In this document: positions 44,312 to 53,507 of the stretch, one piece after another
Layout of the letters: every line of letters begins with the position of its first letter
Numbering within the stretch: the first letter of the stretch is position 1
DNA from: Solwaraspora sp. WMMA2065
Lineage (GTDB): Bacteria > Actinomycetota > Actinomycetes > Mycobacteriales > Micromonosporaceae
NCBI RefSeq assembly: GCF_030345075.1
Contig: NZ_CP128361.1
Location: 1,426,001-1,490,000 of the forward strand
Length of the DNA stretch: 64,000 bases
Reading direction: 5' to 3'
The notes under the pieces: generated by a model
Database searches by the model: none
What the model was told of the DNA's origin: nothing
What the model saw: the letters and a program-made list of their open reading frames with translations, nothing else
Made by a program: the position numbers and the translations under genes

Positions 44312-44957
44312 CGAATCTCTACGCATTTCCACCATCGCTGAGGAGGAATATCGACTGCCATCAGGCGGTTTCGCAAAGCCTGCCGCGATGCGCGATCGAT
44401 GTCAATACCTAGCAACCGGTCGCCATCGACGGCAGCCCGCCGGGGAGACTCTCATAGCCGCGCAGCACGTCCTCGTGACGAGGCGTCCCTCCGTCGCCCC
44501 GTCCCTTGCCTGGTCAACGCCTTCATGCGGGACCGACCTGCCGGGATCCTGGGCCGCGACCAGGCACAGCAGAGGCGCAAGGTCGGAGCGAAAGGCGAGA
44601 TAGACGCCGGAACGGACAACCGCCGGCCTGGTCGGAAAACCGCCGATCTCGACCGGATCCACATGCAGGGTGACGGTCACCCAAAAATCGCGGAATGCGT
44701 CGAAAACGCCGGCCATCCGTTTAGTCGAGCAGGCGGGCGGGATAGTCGACAGGTCACTGATCGCCGCCATCACCGCGTATGTTCCGGCCACGATGCGATC
44801 GGGAGAAATCGGCAGCGGCCGAGCGGCGCCGGTCATGGGTCCCTCGATGACGGGTGATGAGCCGTCCCGATCGGCTTGGCGTCGTTGCCGTCGACCGGCG
44901 GAAGATCCACGCGGGACAGGGCTGGACCTGCTTAGTCGATATATGTAGAGTTTGGCC
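44312..44957. other. Upstream region of two divergent operons; doubtful ORF
   Basis: This 646-base gap holds the promoters of the glycosyltransferase operon and PadR. On the minus strand a frame from an ATG at 44837 to 44402 encodes 145 residues (VAGTYAVMAAISDLSTIPPA; DFWVTVTLHVDPVEIGGF). It looks partly protein-like, but its end is poor in codon bias and I recognise no family. It could be a decayed gene. No other feature is clear. Confidence 0.3.
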
Positions 44958-45317
44958 ATGCCGCGCCGACCGAACAGCTCACCGCAGACCCTGCGGATCT
45001 TCGCCTGCTTCCTGGCCGCGCCCGACGACTGGCGCTACGGCTACCAGCTCAGTAAGGAAACCGGCCTGGCCAGCGGGTCGCTCTATCCGATCCTGATGCG
45101 CCTGACCGAGCAGCACCTGCTGGAGGCGCAGTGGCGGGAACCAGCCAGCCCTGGCCGGCCACCCCGGCACGTGTACCGGCTCACCACCGACGGCGCGGCT
45201 CTCGCGCGGACCCGGCTGGCTGAAGCCCAGCACAACGAAGCCGCCAACGCCCAGTCCCGCCGCCGCGCCACCGGCCACGCCGCGCCCGCGCCCCGCCCGA
45301 CCATCCAGGAGGCTTGA
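44958..45317 (+). CDS. PadR family transcriptional regulator
   Basis: The 119-residue protein has the PadR winged helix: TLRIFACFLAAPDDWRYGYQ, LSKETGLASGSLYPILMRLT, and the wing RPPRHVYRLTTDGAALART. The C-terminal helix is short. The bases TCGATATATG just upstream are a plausible core of a self-binding site. It is followed by a signal-peptidase-like gene with two bases between, so the two form an operon. Confidence 0.88.
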   Translation: MPRRPNSSPQTLRIFACFLAAPDDWRYGYQLSKETGLASGSLYPILMRLTEQHLLEAQWREPASPGRPPRHVYRLTTDGAALARTRLAEAQHNEAANAQSRRRATGHAAPAPRPTIQEA

Positions 45318-45319
45318 CG

Positions 45320-45874
45320 ATGCCCAGCTCCAAGCCGGCCCCGCCGCTGACCCCGACGGCCGCCGGCCACAACCCCGTTCGACGGGCCGCTCGGGCAGTT
45401 CTGCGCTGGGCGGTACGGCGCGCCACGGCCGGCGTGCTCGTCGTGGCATTGCTCGCCGCCGTGGCACAACAGTGGGTGCTGACCGTCGTGTACGTACCGT
45501 CGTGGTCGATGTCGCCGACGATCGATGCGGGGCAGCGGATGCTGGTCGACCGGGTGGCGTACCGGGTCACCGGCGTGGACGTCGGCGACGTCGTCGTGCT
45601 CGACCCGGTCGACCGGGCCCGGACCATGCGGGTGATCGGCCTACCCGGCGACGAGCTGACCTGCCGCGACGGCCTGGTGTACCGCAACGGTGCCGCGCTG
45701 GACGAGCCGTACCTGCCGGCCGGCACCTACACCGAATGCACGCCGGTGACCGTGCCCGCCGGCCAGGTGTTCCTGCTCGGCGACCACCGAGACGGCGCAT
45801 TTGATTCGCGGCACGATGGACCGTGGCGCCTCGACGACGTCACCGGCCGGATGGTGGCCCGGCTACCGAACTGA
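45320..45874 (+). CDS. Signal peptidase I-like protein with Met at the Lys position
   Basis: The 184-residue protein has one N-terminal membrane helix (about 36-56) and the S26 motifs. The nucleophile Ser63 is in VPSWSMSPTI, followed by RMLVDRVAYR and VIGLPGDEL and, near the end, VFLLGDHRDGAFDSRHDG. In the canonical peptidase the residue before RVIGLPGD is the general-base Lys. Here it is Met103 (ARTMRVIGLPGD). The protein may be inactive or use another residue. ATG 45320 with AGGAGG, two bases after PadR. Confidence 0.8.
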   Translation: MPSSKPAPPLTPTAAGHNPVRRAARAVLRWAVRRATAGVLVVALLAAVAQQWVLTVVYVPSWSMSPTIDAGQRMLVDRVAYRVTGVDVGDVVVLDPVDRARTMRVIGLPGDELTCRDGLVYRNGAALDEPYLPAGTYTECTPVTVPAGQVFLLGDHRDGAFDSRHDGPWRLDDVTGRMVARLPN

Positions 45875-45930
45875 GGACCTGCGCCACTGGTCGGCTGGGC
45901 GAGAGCGCCGGGGCCAGGCGTCGGCCGCCG

Positions 45931-46875
45931 TCACGGGCGAGTCTCGGTGACAACGTTGGCCGTGAATTCGGAGCAGATTCCGGCGAGGATACGGTGCGCG
46001 TTCGCGAGTTCTTCTGCCTTCTCGGGATCTGCCGAGGCATTGGAGCAGCTGGCGAGGGTTTTCCAGAGTGCCCAGCCTCGTCCGCGTGCCCACGTCGCGT
46101 CATCCACCGCCAGCCGCGCGCGGAATGCGTGCCGGCTGTCGCTGGTCAGCAAGGTCCAGGCAATCGCCAGGTCGCAGGCCGGGTCGCCGACGCCGCAGGT
46201 GCCGAAGTCGATGACGGCCGCCAACTGTCCGTCAACAAGGAGGAGGTTTCCCGGGGCGATGTCTCCGTGGAACCAACGGTCGACACCGTCCCAGCGGGCG
46301 TCGATCGCCGCTGCCCAGACCTCGCGCACCAGTTCAGCGTCGACGTGGTCGCCCAACTCGGCGAGCGCGTGCTCAACCTCCTGGTCGTACGTGCGTAGGG
46401 TGCCGCCCCGGAACCAGTTGTGGAGACCCGGCTGCGGGCCGCCAGCGGCGTCGACGCCCTGCAAGGCTGCCAGGAACTCGGCCAGGTCGTTCGCGAATCG
46501 CGTCGGGTCGGCGATGCGGTCCGCCCTCGCCGACTCGCCGTCGAGCCACCGGTAGATCGACCACGGGTACGGATAGCCCGCAGTTGGCTCGCCCTTCGCC
46601 ATTGGGGTGGGAACGGGCAGCGGCAGCCGAGCGGCGAGGTCCGGCAGCCACCGATGTTCCTTGTCGACCGCCAGGGCGTACTCGGCGGCGCTGGGCAGCC
46701 GTACCAGCAGGTCGGGGCCGAGGTGGAAGGTCCAGTTGTCCCAGCCGCCGTTGGCCACAGGCTCAATCGGGAGGTTCGCCAGGTGCGGAAACTGGTCGGT
46801 GATGAGCTGACGTACCTGCTCCGCGTCGACGGTGATGCGCTGCGGCAGGGGCCCGAGGTCTGGAACGTCATTCAC
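45931..46875 (-). CDS. Aminoglycoside phosphotransferase family protein
   Basis: The 314-residue kinase fold has NGGWDNWTFHLGPDLLVRLP (ATP-site strands), FHGDIAPGNLLLVDGQLAAV (catalytic loop HxDxxxxN) and IDFGTCGVGDPACDLAIAW (metal Asp). It would transfer phosphate from ATP to a small molecule or protein; the true substrate is not evident. The GTG start at 46875 overlaps the end of the aminopeptidase gene by eight bases, so they are co-transcribed. Confidence 0.85.
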   Translation of the reverse strand: MNDVPDLGPLPQRITVDAEQVRQLITDQFPHLANLPIEPVANGGWDNWTFHLGPDLLVRLPSAAEYALAVDKEHRWLPDLAARLPLPVPTPMAKGEPTAGYPYPWSIYRWLDGESARADRIADPTRFANDLAEFLAALQGVDAAGGPQPGLHNWFRGGTLRTYDQEVEHALAELGDHVDAELVREVWAAAIDARWDGVDRWFHGDIAPGNLLLVDGQLAAVIDFGTCGVGDPACDLAIAWTLLTSDSRHAFRARLAVDDATWARGRGWALWKTLASCSNASADPEKAEELANAHRILAGICSEFTANVVTETRP

Positions 46876-47890
46876 TGAACCGCCCCGTCCGACCATCGAG
46901 ATCGAGCGCGATGTGGCATGGCCGCGTGCGGGCCATCGTGTCGGCGGCGTCGGCCAGGACGCGCCGCATCGTGGCGGTGCCGGTGTGGCCGGCGTCGCCG
47001 ATGATGTGCAGCCGCGCGTCGGGCCAGACCTGCGCGATCTCCCACGGGGTGATCGCCGGACCGCTGACATCGGTGCGCCCGTGGATCAGCACCCCCGGGA
47101 TCCCGGCCAGTCTCGGCACGTTGCGCAGGATTTCGCCGTCGGCGAGGAACGCGCCGTTGCCGAAGTAGTGCGCGCAGATCCGGGTCATCGTGAGCCGCTG
47201 CCGCAGCTCCCGGTCGGAGTACGCGCCCGGGTTGCCGTTGTGCTCCTCGGAGATCAGCGCGTCCTCCCAGGCGCACCACTCGTCGGCGGCCCGCTGGCGT
47301 ACCGCCGGGTCGGGGTGGGCGAGCACTTGGCCGTAGCGCAGCAGCACCGGCTCGATCGGCGGCTCGGTGTCGGTCGGCAGCCGGTAGCCGGGCAGGCCGG
47401 CGTGGGCGATGAACCGCTGCCACGCTTCGGGGAAGAAGCGGCCGGCACCCCGGTACAGCCAGTCGACCTCGCAGCGGCGGGTCATGGTGACCGCGACGAG
47501 GATCATGCCGCGTACCCGGTCGGGGTGGTTCGTCGCGTACGCCAGGGCCAGCGTCGCGCCCCAGGAGTCGCCGTACACGACCCAGCGGTCGATGCCGAGG
47601 TGCTCACGCAGCCGTTCGATGTCGGCGACGAGGTGGGCGGTGGTGTTGGTGCTCAGATCGGTGGCGGGGTCGGCGGCCGACGGGGTGCTGCGTCCGCAGT
47701 TGCGCTGGTCGAACACTACGAGCCGGAACCGTTCGGGGTCGAGCGTCCGGCGGTGCCGGGGCGTGCATCCGCTGCCCGGCCCGCCGTGCAACACGACGAC
47801 GGGTACGCCGTCGGGGTTGCCGCAGACCTCCCAGTAGAGCTGGTGGCCGTCGCCGACGTCGAGCACCCCGGTGTCGTACGGCTCGGTCAT
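46868..47890 (-). CDS. pip: Proline iminopeptidase (prolyl aminopeptidase)
   Basis: This alpha/beta hydrolase releases N-terminal proline from peptides. The 340-residue protein has LHGGPGSGCTPRHRRT (oxyanion HGGPG), FDQRNCGRSTPSA, the nucleophile elbow GDSWGATLALAYA, a late acidic residue in HGRTDVSGP, and the catalytic His in GDAGHTGT. These match the S33 family pattern. The ATG at 47890 is used because the upstream Pro-rich frame is not conserved-looking. Confidence 0.9.
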   Translation of the reverse strand: MTEPYDTGVLDVGDGHQLYWEVCGNPDGVPVVVLHGGPGSGCTPRHRRTLDPERFRLVVFDQRNCGRSTPSAADPATDLSTNTTAHLVADIERLREHLGIDRWVVYGDSWGATLALAYATNHPDRVRGMILVAVTMTRRCEVDWLYRGAGRFFPEAWQRFIAHAGLPGYRLPTDTEPPIEPVLLRYGQVLAHPDPAVRQRAADEWCAWEDALISEEHNGNPGAYSDRELRQRLTMTRICAHYFGNGAFLADGEILRNVPRLAGIPGVLIHGRTDVSGPAITPWEIAQVWPDARLHIIGDAGHTGTATMRRVLADAADTMARTRPCHIALDLDGRTGRFSE

Positions 47891-47900
47891 TGCGTGCTCC

Positions 47901-48515
47901 TCAGCGGGTGCTGGCAGCGGTGCCGGTGGAGGCACCGGCGGGGGTGACGGCGGCGACGACGAGGTCGACGATGCTGTCGGCGTACTCGTCGGTCAGCGGG
48001 CCGGTGCGCAGCAGCCAACGATGGTAGAGCGGGCCGAACAACAGCTCCACGACCTGGTCCAGGGGGGCGTCGGGGCGGACCTGGCCGGCGTCGCGGGCGG
48101 CCTCCAGCCGAGTGCGGACCATGTCCAGTTGGGGGCGGAGCAGCCGGTCGCGCGCCTGGTCGGCCAGTTCCTCGTCGGCGAGTGTCTCGATGGTGATGGC
48201 GCGGGTGGTGGCGGACAGTCGTGGATCGGCGAACTCGGCGACGGTGGCCCGGAGCACCTGACGCAGGTCGGCCCGCAGGTCGCCGGTGTCGGGCAGGGCG
48301 AGGACCTCCGGCAGGTTGTCGGCGAGCGCGTCCAGGATGACCGCCCCCTTGCCGCGCCACCAGCGGTAGATGGTCTGCTTGCCGACCCCGGCCCGGGCGG
48401 CGATGGCCTCGACGGTGACGGCGGGGTAGCCCTGCTCGGTCAGTAGCGCCAGGGCGGCGGCGAGGATCGCGCGGCGGGACTGCTCGCTGCGACGGGCGGG
48501 CTGTGGGGTCACCAC
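47901..48515 (-). CDS. TetR family regulator, likely controlling the macrolide glycosyltransferase
   Basis: The 204-residue protein has the TetR HTH RRAILAAALALLTEQGYPAV, VEAIAARAGVGKQTIYRWW and a helical ligand domain. It is divergent from the glycosyltransferase at 48620. Two copies of the same palindrome, GAGACG-N3-CGTCTC, lie between them, one close to each start, as expected for a repressor of both. GTG start at 48515 (a second GTG follows at 48512). It lies 10 bases after the pip start, in the same direction. Confidence 0.88.
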   Translation of the reverse strand: MVTPQPARRSEQSRRAILAAALALLTEQGYPAVTVEAIAARAGVGKQTIYRWWRGKGAVILDALADNLPEVLALPDTGDLRADLRQVLRATVAEFADPRLSATTRAITIETLADEELADQARDRLLRPQLDMVRTRLEAARDAGQVRPDAPLDQVVELLFGPLYHRWLLRTGPLTDEYADSIVDLVVAAVTPAGASTGTAASTR

Positions 48516-48527
48516 GACAGCCTACTG

Positions 48528-48544
48528 CGAGACGGTACGTCTCG
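48528..48544. promoter_or_regulatory. TetR operator, regulator side
   Basis: CGAGACG (48528-48534) and CGTCTCG (48538-48544) are perfect inverted arms around GTA, 12 bases upstream of the regulator start. Confidence 0.65.
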
Positions 48545-48578
48545 TCTTGACGCGCTCGGGACACCATGCTTCGCTGTT

Positions 48579-48599
48579 GACGAGACGAAACGTCTCGTC
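48579..48599. promoter_or_regulatory. TetR operator, glycosyltransferase side
   Basis: GACGAGACG (48579-48587) and CGTCTCGTC (48591-48599) are perfect inverted arms around AAA. The inner GAGACG-N3-CGTCTC is the same as at 48529-48543. It starts two bases after a TTG that could be part of a -35 box. Confidence 0.65.
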
Positions 48600-48619
48600 T
48601 CCAAGCTCCGGAGGTCCCC

Positions 48620-49882
48620 GTGCCGCACATCGCCATGGTCAGCATCCCGTTCCACGGCCACGTCAACCCGAGCCTGGAGATCATCCGTACCCTCGTGCAG
48701 CGCGGCCACCGGGTCACCTACGCCAACGACCCCGCCTTCGCCGACGTCATCGAGCGCACCGGTGCCGAGCTGAAGCCGTACGAAACGACGCTGCCCGGCG
48801 ACGGTGGATCCGGGACCGAGGACCCGATCGAGCAGCTCACGCTCTTCCTCGACGACGCCATCGCCATGCTGCCGCAACTGCGGGCCGCCTACGCCGACGA
48901 CCGGCCGGACCTGTTCCTCTACGACATCGCCGGCGCACCGGCCCGGCTGCTCGGCGAGCAGTGGGGCATTCCGGCCGTCCAGCTGTCGTCGACGTTCGTG
49001 GCCTGGGACGGCTACGAACAGGAGATGGCGTCGGTCGTCGAGGCGATGCGGGCCGATCCGCGCGGCGCCGACTACTACCGGCGGTTCGAGCAGTGGCTGG
49101 CCTCGGAGGGTTCGTCGGTCACCGACAGCATGGCGTTCCAGGGCCGGCCGATGCGCAGCCTCGTGCTGCCCCCGGAGGCGCTCCAGCCGCACGCCGACCG
49201 GGTGGACCGGTCCGTCTACAGTTTCGTCGGCCCGGTCCTGGGTGACCGCTCCCACCAGGGGACCTGGGTCCGACCGGACGGCGTCGACAACGTACTGCTG
49301 GTCTCCCTCGGCTCCGCCTTCACCCGGCAGGCCGAGTTCTACCGCCGGTGCGTCGCCGCCTTCGGTGACCTGCCCGGCTGGCACACCGTGCTGCAGATCG
49401 GCAGCCACGTCGACCCCGCCGAGCTCGGTCCTGTTCCGGACAGCGTCGAGGTCCACCCGTGGGTGCCGCAGCTCGCCGTACTGGAGCAGGCCGACGGCTT
49501 CGTCACTCACGCCGGCATGGGCGGCAGCAGCGAAGGCCTCTACTGCGGGACCCCGATGATCGCCGTACCGCAGGCGGCCGACCAGTTCGCGAACGCCGAG
49601 CAGCTGGCCAGCCTGGGCGTCGCCCGGATCGTCGACTCGGCCACCGTCACCGCGGCGGAGCTACGTGGGACGCTGCTCGCCCTCACAGCGGACCCCGACG
49701 TGGCGGCCCGTAGCGCCGACCTGAAGCGGCAGGCCCGGTCGGCGGGCGGCGCCGACCGGGCCGCTGATCTGATCGAGGCCGAACTCGCCGCTGCTGGCGG
49801 ACATCACGCCACCGGACCAGGCGCTGCTTCCATTTTGGGTCAGTGCGGTGTGGCCGACGTTGAACTGTGGGGGCGTCGGTGA
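48620..49882 (+). CDS. Macrolide-family glycosyltransferase (OleD/MgtA-like)
   Basis: The 420-residue GT1 enzyme has the acceptor-side start [20 protein letters not shown] with the catalytic His, and the donor signature [19 protein letters not shown] then [15 protein letters not shown]. These match the macrolide-inactivating UDP-glucosyltransferases OleD and MgtA. It probably glycosylates and detoxifies macrolides or other phenolic/polyketide acceptors. The GTG at 48620 is preceded by CGGAGG. Two TetR operators upstream suggest induction by the toxic acceptor. Confidence 0.88.
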   Translation: MPHIAMVSIPFHGHVNPSLEIIRTLVQRGHRVTYANDPAFADVIERTGAELKPYETTLPGDGGSGTEDPIEQLTLFLDDAIAMLPQLRAAYADDRPDLFLYDIAGAPARLLGEQWGIPAVQLSSTFVAWDGYEQEMASVVEAMRADPRGADYYRRFEQWLASEGSSVTDSMAFQGRPMRSLVLPPEALQPHADRVDRSVYSFVGPVLGDRSHQGTWVRPDGVDNVLLVSLGSAFTRQAEFYRRCVAAFGDLPGWHTVLQIGSHVDPAELGPVPDSVEVHPWVPQLAVLEQADGFVTHAGMGGSSEGLYCGTPMIAVPQAADQFANAEQLASLGVARIVDSATVTAAELRGTLLALTADPDVAARSADLKRQARSAGGADRAADLIEAELAAAGGHHATGPGAASILGQCGVADVELWGRR

Positions 49883-49892
49883 TGCTGTGGGC

Positions 49893-50732
49893 ATGGAGTA
49901 CGTGTCGAGAGTGCCGCGACCACCGCTGGACGGGCTAATCGACGACCTCTACTACCTGGAAGGTACGCCGCCGTACGCCCGGTTGACGCTGCTGCCGACG
50001 CCGGCGGCGTTGCTCATCGTCAACCTCGGGGCACCGTTTCGCATCCGCGCCGGCACCGACATCGAGACGGCCGAATACGCCGACGGCTGCGTGGTCACCA
50101 CGCCCACCCGCGCGTACGACTTCAGCTACCCGGTCCGGACCCGGTCGGTTGGCGTGCACGTCAAACCGTGGGGGCTGGCCCCGTTCCTGCCGATGCCGGC
50201 CGCCGAGCTGTGTGACCGGCCGGTGACGATCGAACAGGTGTGGGGTCGGGCCGCCGTCGCCGAGCTGCGAGACCGGCTGGCTGCGGCGGACACGCCGCAG
50301 CAGATGCTGACGCTGCTTGAGGAGGAGCTGACGCGACGGCTGCGCGCGACCGCCGGTCTGGGACTGGTCCGCCACACGAGCGGCGTCATCACGGCGACCC
50401 GGGGGGCGGTCGCGATCGGCGACCTGGGCACGGCGGCCGGTGTCAGCAGCACCCATCTGGCGCGGCGGTTCAAGGAGCTCGTCGGCGTCACGCCGAAGCG
50501 GCTGGCCCGCACGTACCGCTTCGCCGCCACCGTGTTCGCGATCGACCCGGCCGGACCGGTCGACTGGGCCGAGCTCGCCAGCGGCGCGGGTTACTTCGAC
50601 CAGGCGCATTTCGGCCACGAGTTCCGGGCGTTCACCGGGCTCACGCCGACCCGGTACGTCGAGGTCCGGCGGCGGTTCCTACGTGAGCATCCCGGCCATG
50701 TGCTGGACCGCTGGCCGCTAGCGGCGGATTGA
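49893..50732 (+). CDS. AraC family transcriptional regulator
   Basis: The 279-residue protein has a beta-rich N-terminal sensor half (about 1-140; LPTPAALLIVNLGAPFRI, VHVKPWGLAPFLPMPAAE) and a C-terminal AraC HTH pair (IGDLGTAAGVSSTHLARRFK, then SGAGYFDQAHFGHEFRAFTG with LTPTRYVEVRR). The target is unknown. It may control the DHFR-like gene downstream. Confidence 0.85.
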   Translation: MEYVSRVPRPPLDGLIDDLYYLEGTPPYARLTLLPTPAALLIVNLGAPFRIRAGTDIETAEYADGCVVTTPTRAYDFSYPVRTRSVGVHVKPWGLAPFLPMPAAELCDRPVTIEQVWGRAAVAELRDRLAAADTPQQMLTLLEEELTRRLRATAGLGLVRHTSGVITATRGAVAIGDLGTAAGVSSTHLARRFKELVGVTPKRLARTYRFAATVFAIDPAGPVDWAELASGAGYFDQAHFGHEFRAFTGLTPTRYVEVRRRFLREHPGHVLDRWPLAAD

Positions 50733-50796
50733 TTCTCTACAAGAACACCAGCTCACGGCACGCTAACTTGAGGCATCCGGACGCAGAGGAGAGCCC

Positions 50797-51387
50797 GTGG
50801 GCACGGTGGTCATGTACAGCTCGGTGTCGGTGGACGGCTTCATCGCCGACGTCAAGGACCAGCCCGGACCGCTGTTCGACTGGCTGTCCAGCGGTGACGT
50901 CCCGTTGGACGACAGCGGCGGCCTGACGGTGTCGCAGATCTCCTACGACTACATCCGGCCGTACTGGGACCAGATCGGGGTGACGATCGTCGGCCGGCAC
51001 GTCTTCGACATGACGGACGGCTGGGGCGGCACGCCTCCGGCCGGGGTCGAGCATGTGGTCGTCGTGACACACCGGCCGGCCCCGGAGGGCTGGGACCCGG
51101 AGGCGCCGTTCCACTTCGTCGACGGCGTCGAGGCGGCCGTTGCCACGGCGCAGGAGCTCGCCGGCGACCGTCTGGTCGAGGTCGCCGCAGGCGACGTCGG
51201 CGGCCAGGCGCTCGCCGCAGGCCTGGTCGACGAGGTACGCATGGACGTCGTACCCGTCGTGTTCGGGTCCGGCAAACGCTTCTTCGGGTCGGTCGACACA
51301 CAGCACCTCCTGGACGATCCTGACGTGATCATTCAGGGCAACCGGGTCCTTCACCTGCGCTATCGGCTGCGCCGCCCGTCAGCCTGA
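50797..51387 (+). CDS. Dihydrofolate reductase family (RibD C-terminal) protein
   Basis: The 196-residue protein begins VVMYSSVSVDGFIADVKDQP, continues with VTIVGRHVFDMTDGWGG and VEVAAGDVGGQALAAGLVDE, and then VVPVVFGSGKRFFG. This is the RibD_C/DHFR-like reductase pattern, but it is not a true FolA. It should bind NADPH; the substrate is unknown. The GTG at 50797 has AGAGGAG upstream. Confidence 0.85.
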   Translation: MGTVVMYSSVSVDGFIADVKDQPGPLFDWLSSGDVPLDDSGGLTVSQISYDYIRPYWDQIGVTIVGRHVFDMTDGWGGTPPAGVEHVVVVTHRPAPEGWDPEAPFHFVDGVEAAVATAQELAGDRLVEVAAGDVGGQALAAGLVDEVRMDVVPVVFGSGKRFFGSVDTQHLLDDPDVIIQGNRVLHLRYRLRRPSA

Positions 51388-51400
51388 GTGGCAGTAGAAG

Positions 51401-52099
51401 TCACGGCGGCAGGTGGGCGGTGGTGGCGAACTCGACCAGTTCGAGGCCGTCACCGGTGGCGACGTAGCGGGTGATCGACGCGTTGGCGACCGGCGTGGTC
51501 GCGATGATCGCGTCAAGTTCGGTGAACGGCAGGCCGTCGAGGATGTGCCGGGCCGCGATGACCACCGCGTCGTGGGCGACGACCAGGACACGCCGGCCGG
51601 CGTGATCACGCTCCAGCCCGGCCAGGACGGCCTTGACGCGCGCGACGACGTCGCCGAACGTCTCACCGCCGGGCGGGCGGTAGGCGTACGGCCCGTCTGC
51701 GGCGAGCCGGGCGGCCTCGGCCGGAAACCGCTGGGTGATCATCAGCGGGGTGAACAGTTCGAGGTCACCCATCAGCCGGTCGCACAACCGCGCGTCGACG
51801 ACCGCCTCCGGGCACGGTACGCCGAGCGCGGCGGCGGTGCCGGCCACGCGGGTCCAGGTCTGACGGGCCCGCAGGTACGGGGAGCAGACAACCACGTCGG
51901 GCCGCTGGTCGGCGGGTCGGGTGGCGAGCCAGCGACCGAGGTGGGTGGCCTGCTGCCAGCCGAGCGCGGTCAGCTCGATGTCGGCGTCGCGGCCGGTGAG
52001 GCCGTGGTCGGCCAGACCTCGGGCGTGGGCGTCGGCGAAGGCCGCGTTCGCGGTGCTCTGCCCGTGGCGGACGATGGTCAGCTGCGCGACGGTGTCCAT
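51401..52099 (-). CDS. Histidine phosphatase family protein
   Basis: The 232-residue protein starts with the phosphohistidine motif LTIVRHGQSTANAAF (RHG), has the second Arg in VVCSPYLRARQTW, and the second catalytic His in VLVVAHDAVVIAARHIL. It belongs to the phosphoglycerate-mutase-like histidine phosphatases; the substrate is unknown. ATG at 52099. It is convergent with the DHFR-like gene. Confidence 0.9.
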   Translation of the reverse strand: MDTVAQLTIVRHGQSTANAAFADAHARGLADHGLTGRDADIELTALGWQQATHLGRWLATRPADQRPDVVVCSPYLRARQTWTRVAGTAAALGVPCPEAVVDARLCDRLMGDLELFTPLMITQRFPAEAARLAADGPYAYRPPGGETFGDVVARVKAVLAGLERDHAGRRVLVVAHDAVVIAARHILDGLPFTELDAIIATTPVANASITRYVATGDGLELVEFATTAHLPP

Positions 52100-52175
52100 C
52101 TGTTCATTGTGTCCGGTAGGCGCGTGATCCAGGGTCCCGGCACCGGGTGGCCGGCCCTGACCGCCGGTGATCCCC

Positions 52176-52889
52176 TCAGATGCCGCAGCTCGACGCGGAC
52201 CAGGACCGGCTCGGCGTGGCGCCCAGGTGGGTGTGGTCGCTGTGGCCGGGGTAGCCGGGGCCGAGAATGTTGCTGAAGCCGTGGTAGCGGGCCTGCTGGG
52301 CGATCCGACAGAACGAGGGCGAGCCGACCAGGTCAACGCCGTCGCCGTACAGGTGCCGGCTGTTGGAGGCGCCGCCGACCGCGCTGTTGCAGGAGTAGCT
52401 GCGGAAGCCGCTGCTGACATAGAGCGGTACGTTGCCGAGCGCACGCCGCATGGCCTGCAGTTTCCACATCGACACGAGGGCGTTGAACTTGGCGGTGCTG
52501 GCGGACACCGCGCCACCGGACCAGCTGCTGTTGCAGTTGTTCAGCTCGGCGTAGCTGAAGTTGGCCGGCGTGCAGTCGTTGTCCTGGAGCTGGTAGATCT
52601 TGTTGAAGGTCCGCGGGCCGGCGACGCCGTCGGCGGCGAGGCCGTCGGCCTGCTGGAAGCGGATCACCGCAGACCGGGTGGCCGGGCCGTACGCCCCGTC
52701 GAGGGCGAGCACCGCGCCGTAGCCCGGGTAGCCCGAGACGCGGATCTGCAGCTGCTTGACGTCATTACCGGACATCCCCTGGGAGAGGGTGCGTCCCCAC
52801 GTGTAGCAGCCGTCTGCGTGGGCCGCGCCACCTGTTACGACAACGCCCGCGAGGGCGGTGGCGGCGACGAGGGCGCAGGCGGCGAGCAT
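52176..52889 (-). CDS. Secreted M15 peptidase with peptidoglycan-binding domain
   Basis: The 237-residue protein has a signal peptide (LAACALVAATALAGVVV, cut after AAHA) and a PG_binding_1 domain at about 35-100 (GMSGNDVKQLQIRVSGYPGY, then LDGAYGPATRSAVIRFQ). The zinc D-Ala-D-Ala carboxypeptidase domain has SRHLYGDGVDL (SxHxxGxxxD) and HSDHTHLG. It should trim peptidoglycan stem peptides outside the cell. The signal lacks a positive start from the ATG at 52889, and in-frame Arg-rich codons upstream (VIRRLGR) have no standard start codon. Confidence 0.85.
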   Translation of the reverse strand: MLAACALVAATALAGVVVTGGAAHADGCYTWGRTLSQGMSGNDVKQLQIRVSGYPGYGAVLALDGAYGPATRSAVIRFQQADGLAADGVAGPRTFNKIYQLQDNDCTPANFSYAELNNCNSSWSGGAVSASTAKFNALVSMWKLQAMRRALGNVPLYVSSGFRSYSCNSAVGGASNSRHLYGDGVDLVGSPSFCRIAQQARYHGFSNILGPGYPGHSDHTHLGATPSRSWSASSCGI

Positions 52890-52985
52890 CCGGCCAAGCC
52901 GGCGGATAACAGTCCCCAGGGTCTTCTCATCGACATATGACGATCGGCCGGCATGGGTAGATCATTCCGGTCGATCACCTGATGA

Positions 52986-53507
52986 TCAAGACTCACTACT
53001 CTCTGTCATTCGCAACTTGGCGCGGTGGTGTGCTTCCCATGCCAGGGCAGCCTTGGCCATACCGTTCTTCCAGGGGTTCGGGTCGGCGGCGGCGATCTGC
53101 GCCCACATCCGGGCGAGGGCGGACGCGAAGACATCGACAGTCCGGGTCGGGGCACTGGTCCAGGCCGAAGCTGGGCTCATGCACGCTTCGGCCTGCTCCG
53201 GGCTGTGGCCGGCAAAGATCAGGCGCACGATCAGACAGCTCGGGTCGATGAACCCAGCGCCGAGCGTCGGCCATGCCCAGTCGATCAGGCGGGCCGCGTC
53301 CCCGTCGATGAGCACGTTGTCCGGGCTGCAGTCGGTGTGCAGGAGGGTGTCACCGCGCAGCAGGGGCAGATCGGCCGGCTCGACGTACGCCGCCCATCGC
53401 CGCTCGGCCCGTTTGAGCTGAGGCAGTTCGGGACACCAGAGCAGCGCCAGGCGCTGCATCGTGTCGACGACCTTGGGCAGGTCGGCGTACGCGTGAGTGC
53501 ACAGGTC
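52986..53507 (-). pseudogene. APH-type kinase, 3' fragment cut by IS remnants
   Basis: The frame encodes the C-terminal half (about 173 residues) of an aminoglycoside phosphotransferase-like kinase: LLRGDTLLHTDCSPDNVLID (catalytic loop), AARLIDWAWPTLGAGF (metal motif) and a helical tail. The N-lobe is missing; upstream of about 53507 the sequence is transposase remnant. The merged open frame from 53996 is a chimera and not a real protein. Confidence 0.75.

Noticed and set aside
44402-44959. Minus-strand frame of 185 codons upstream of the PadR gene
   Set aside because: The middle looks partly protein-like, but both ends are not, no family is recognised, and it would start inside the PadR promoter; kept only as a note on the intergenic region.
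46868-47935. Longer start for the proline iminopeptidase at 47935
   Set aside because: The 15 extra residues are Pro/Ala low-complexity and the ATG at 47890 fits the family start.
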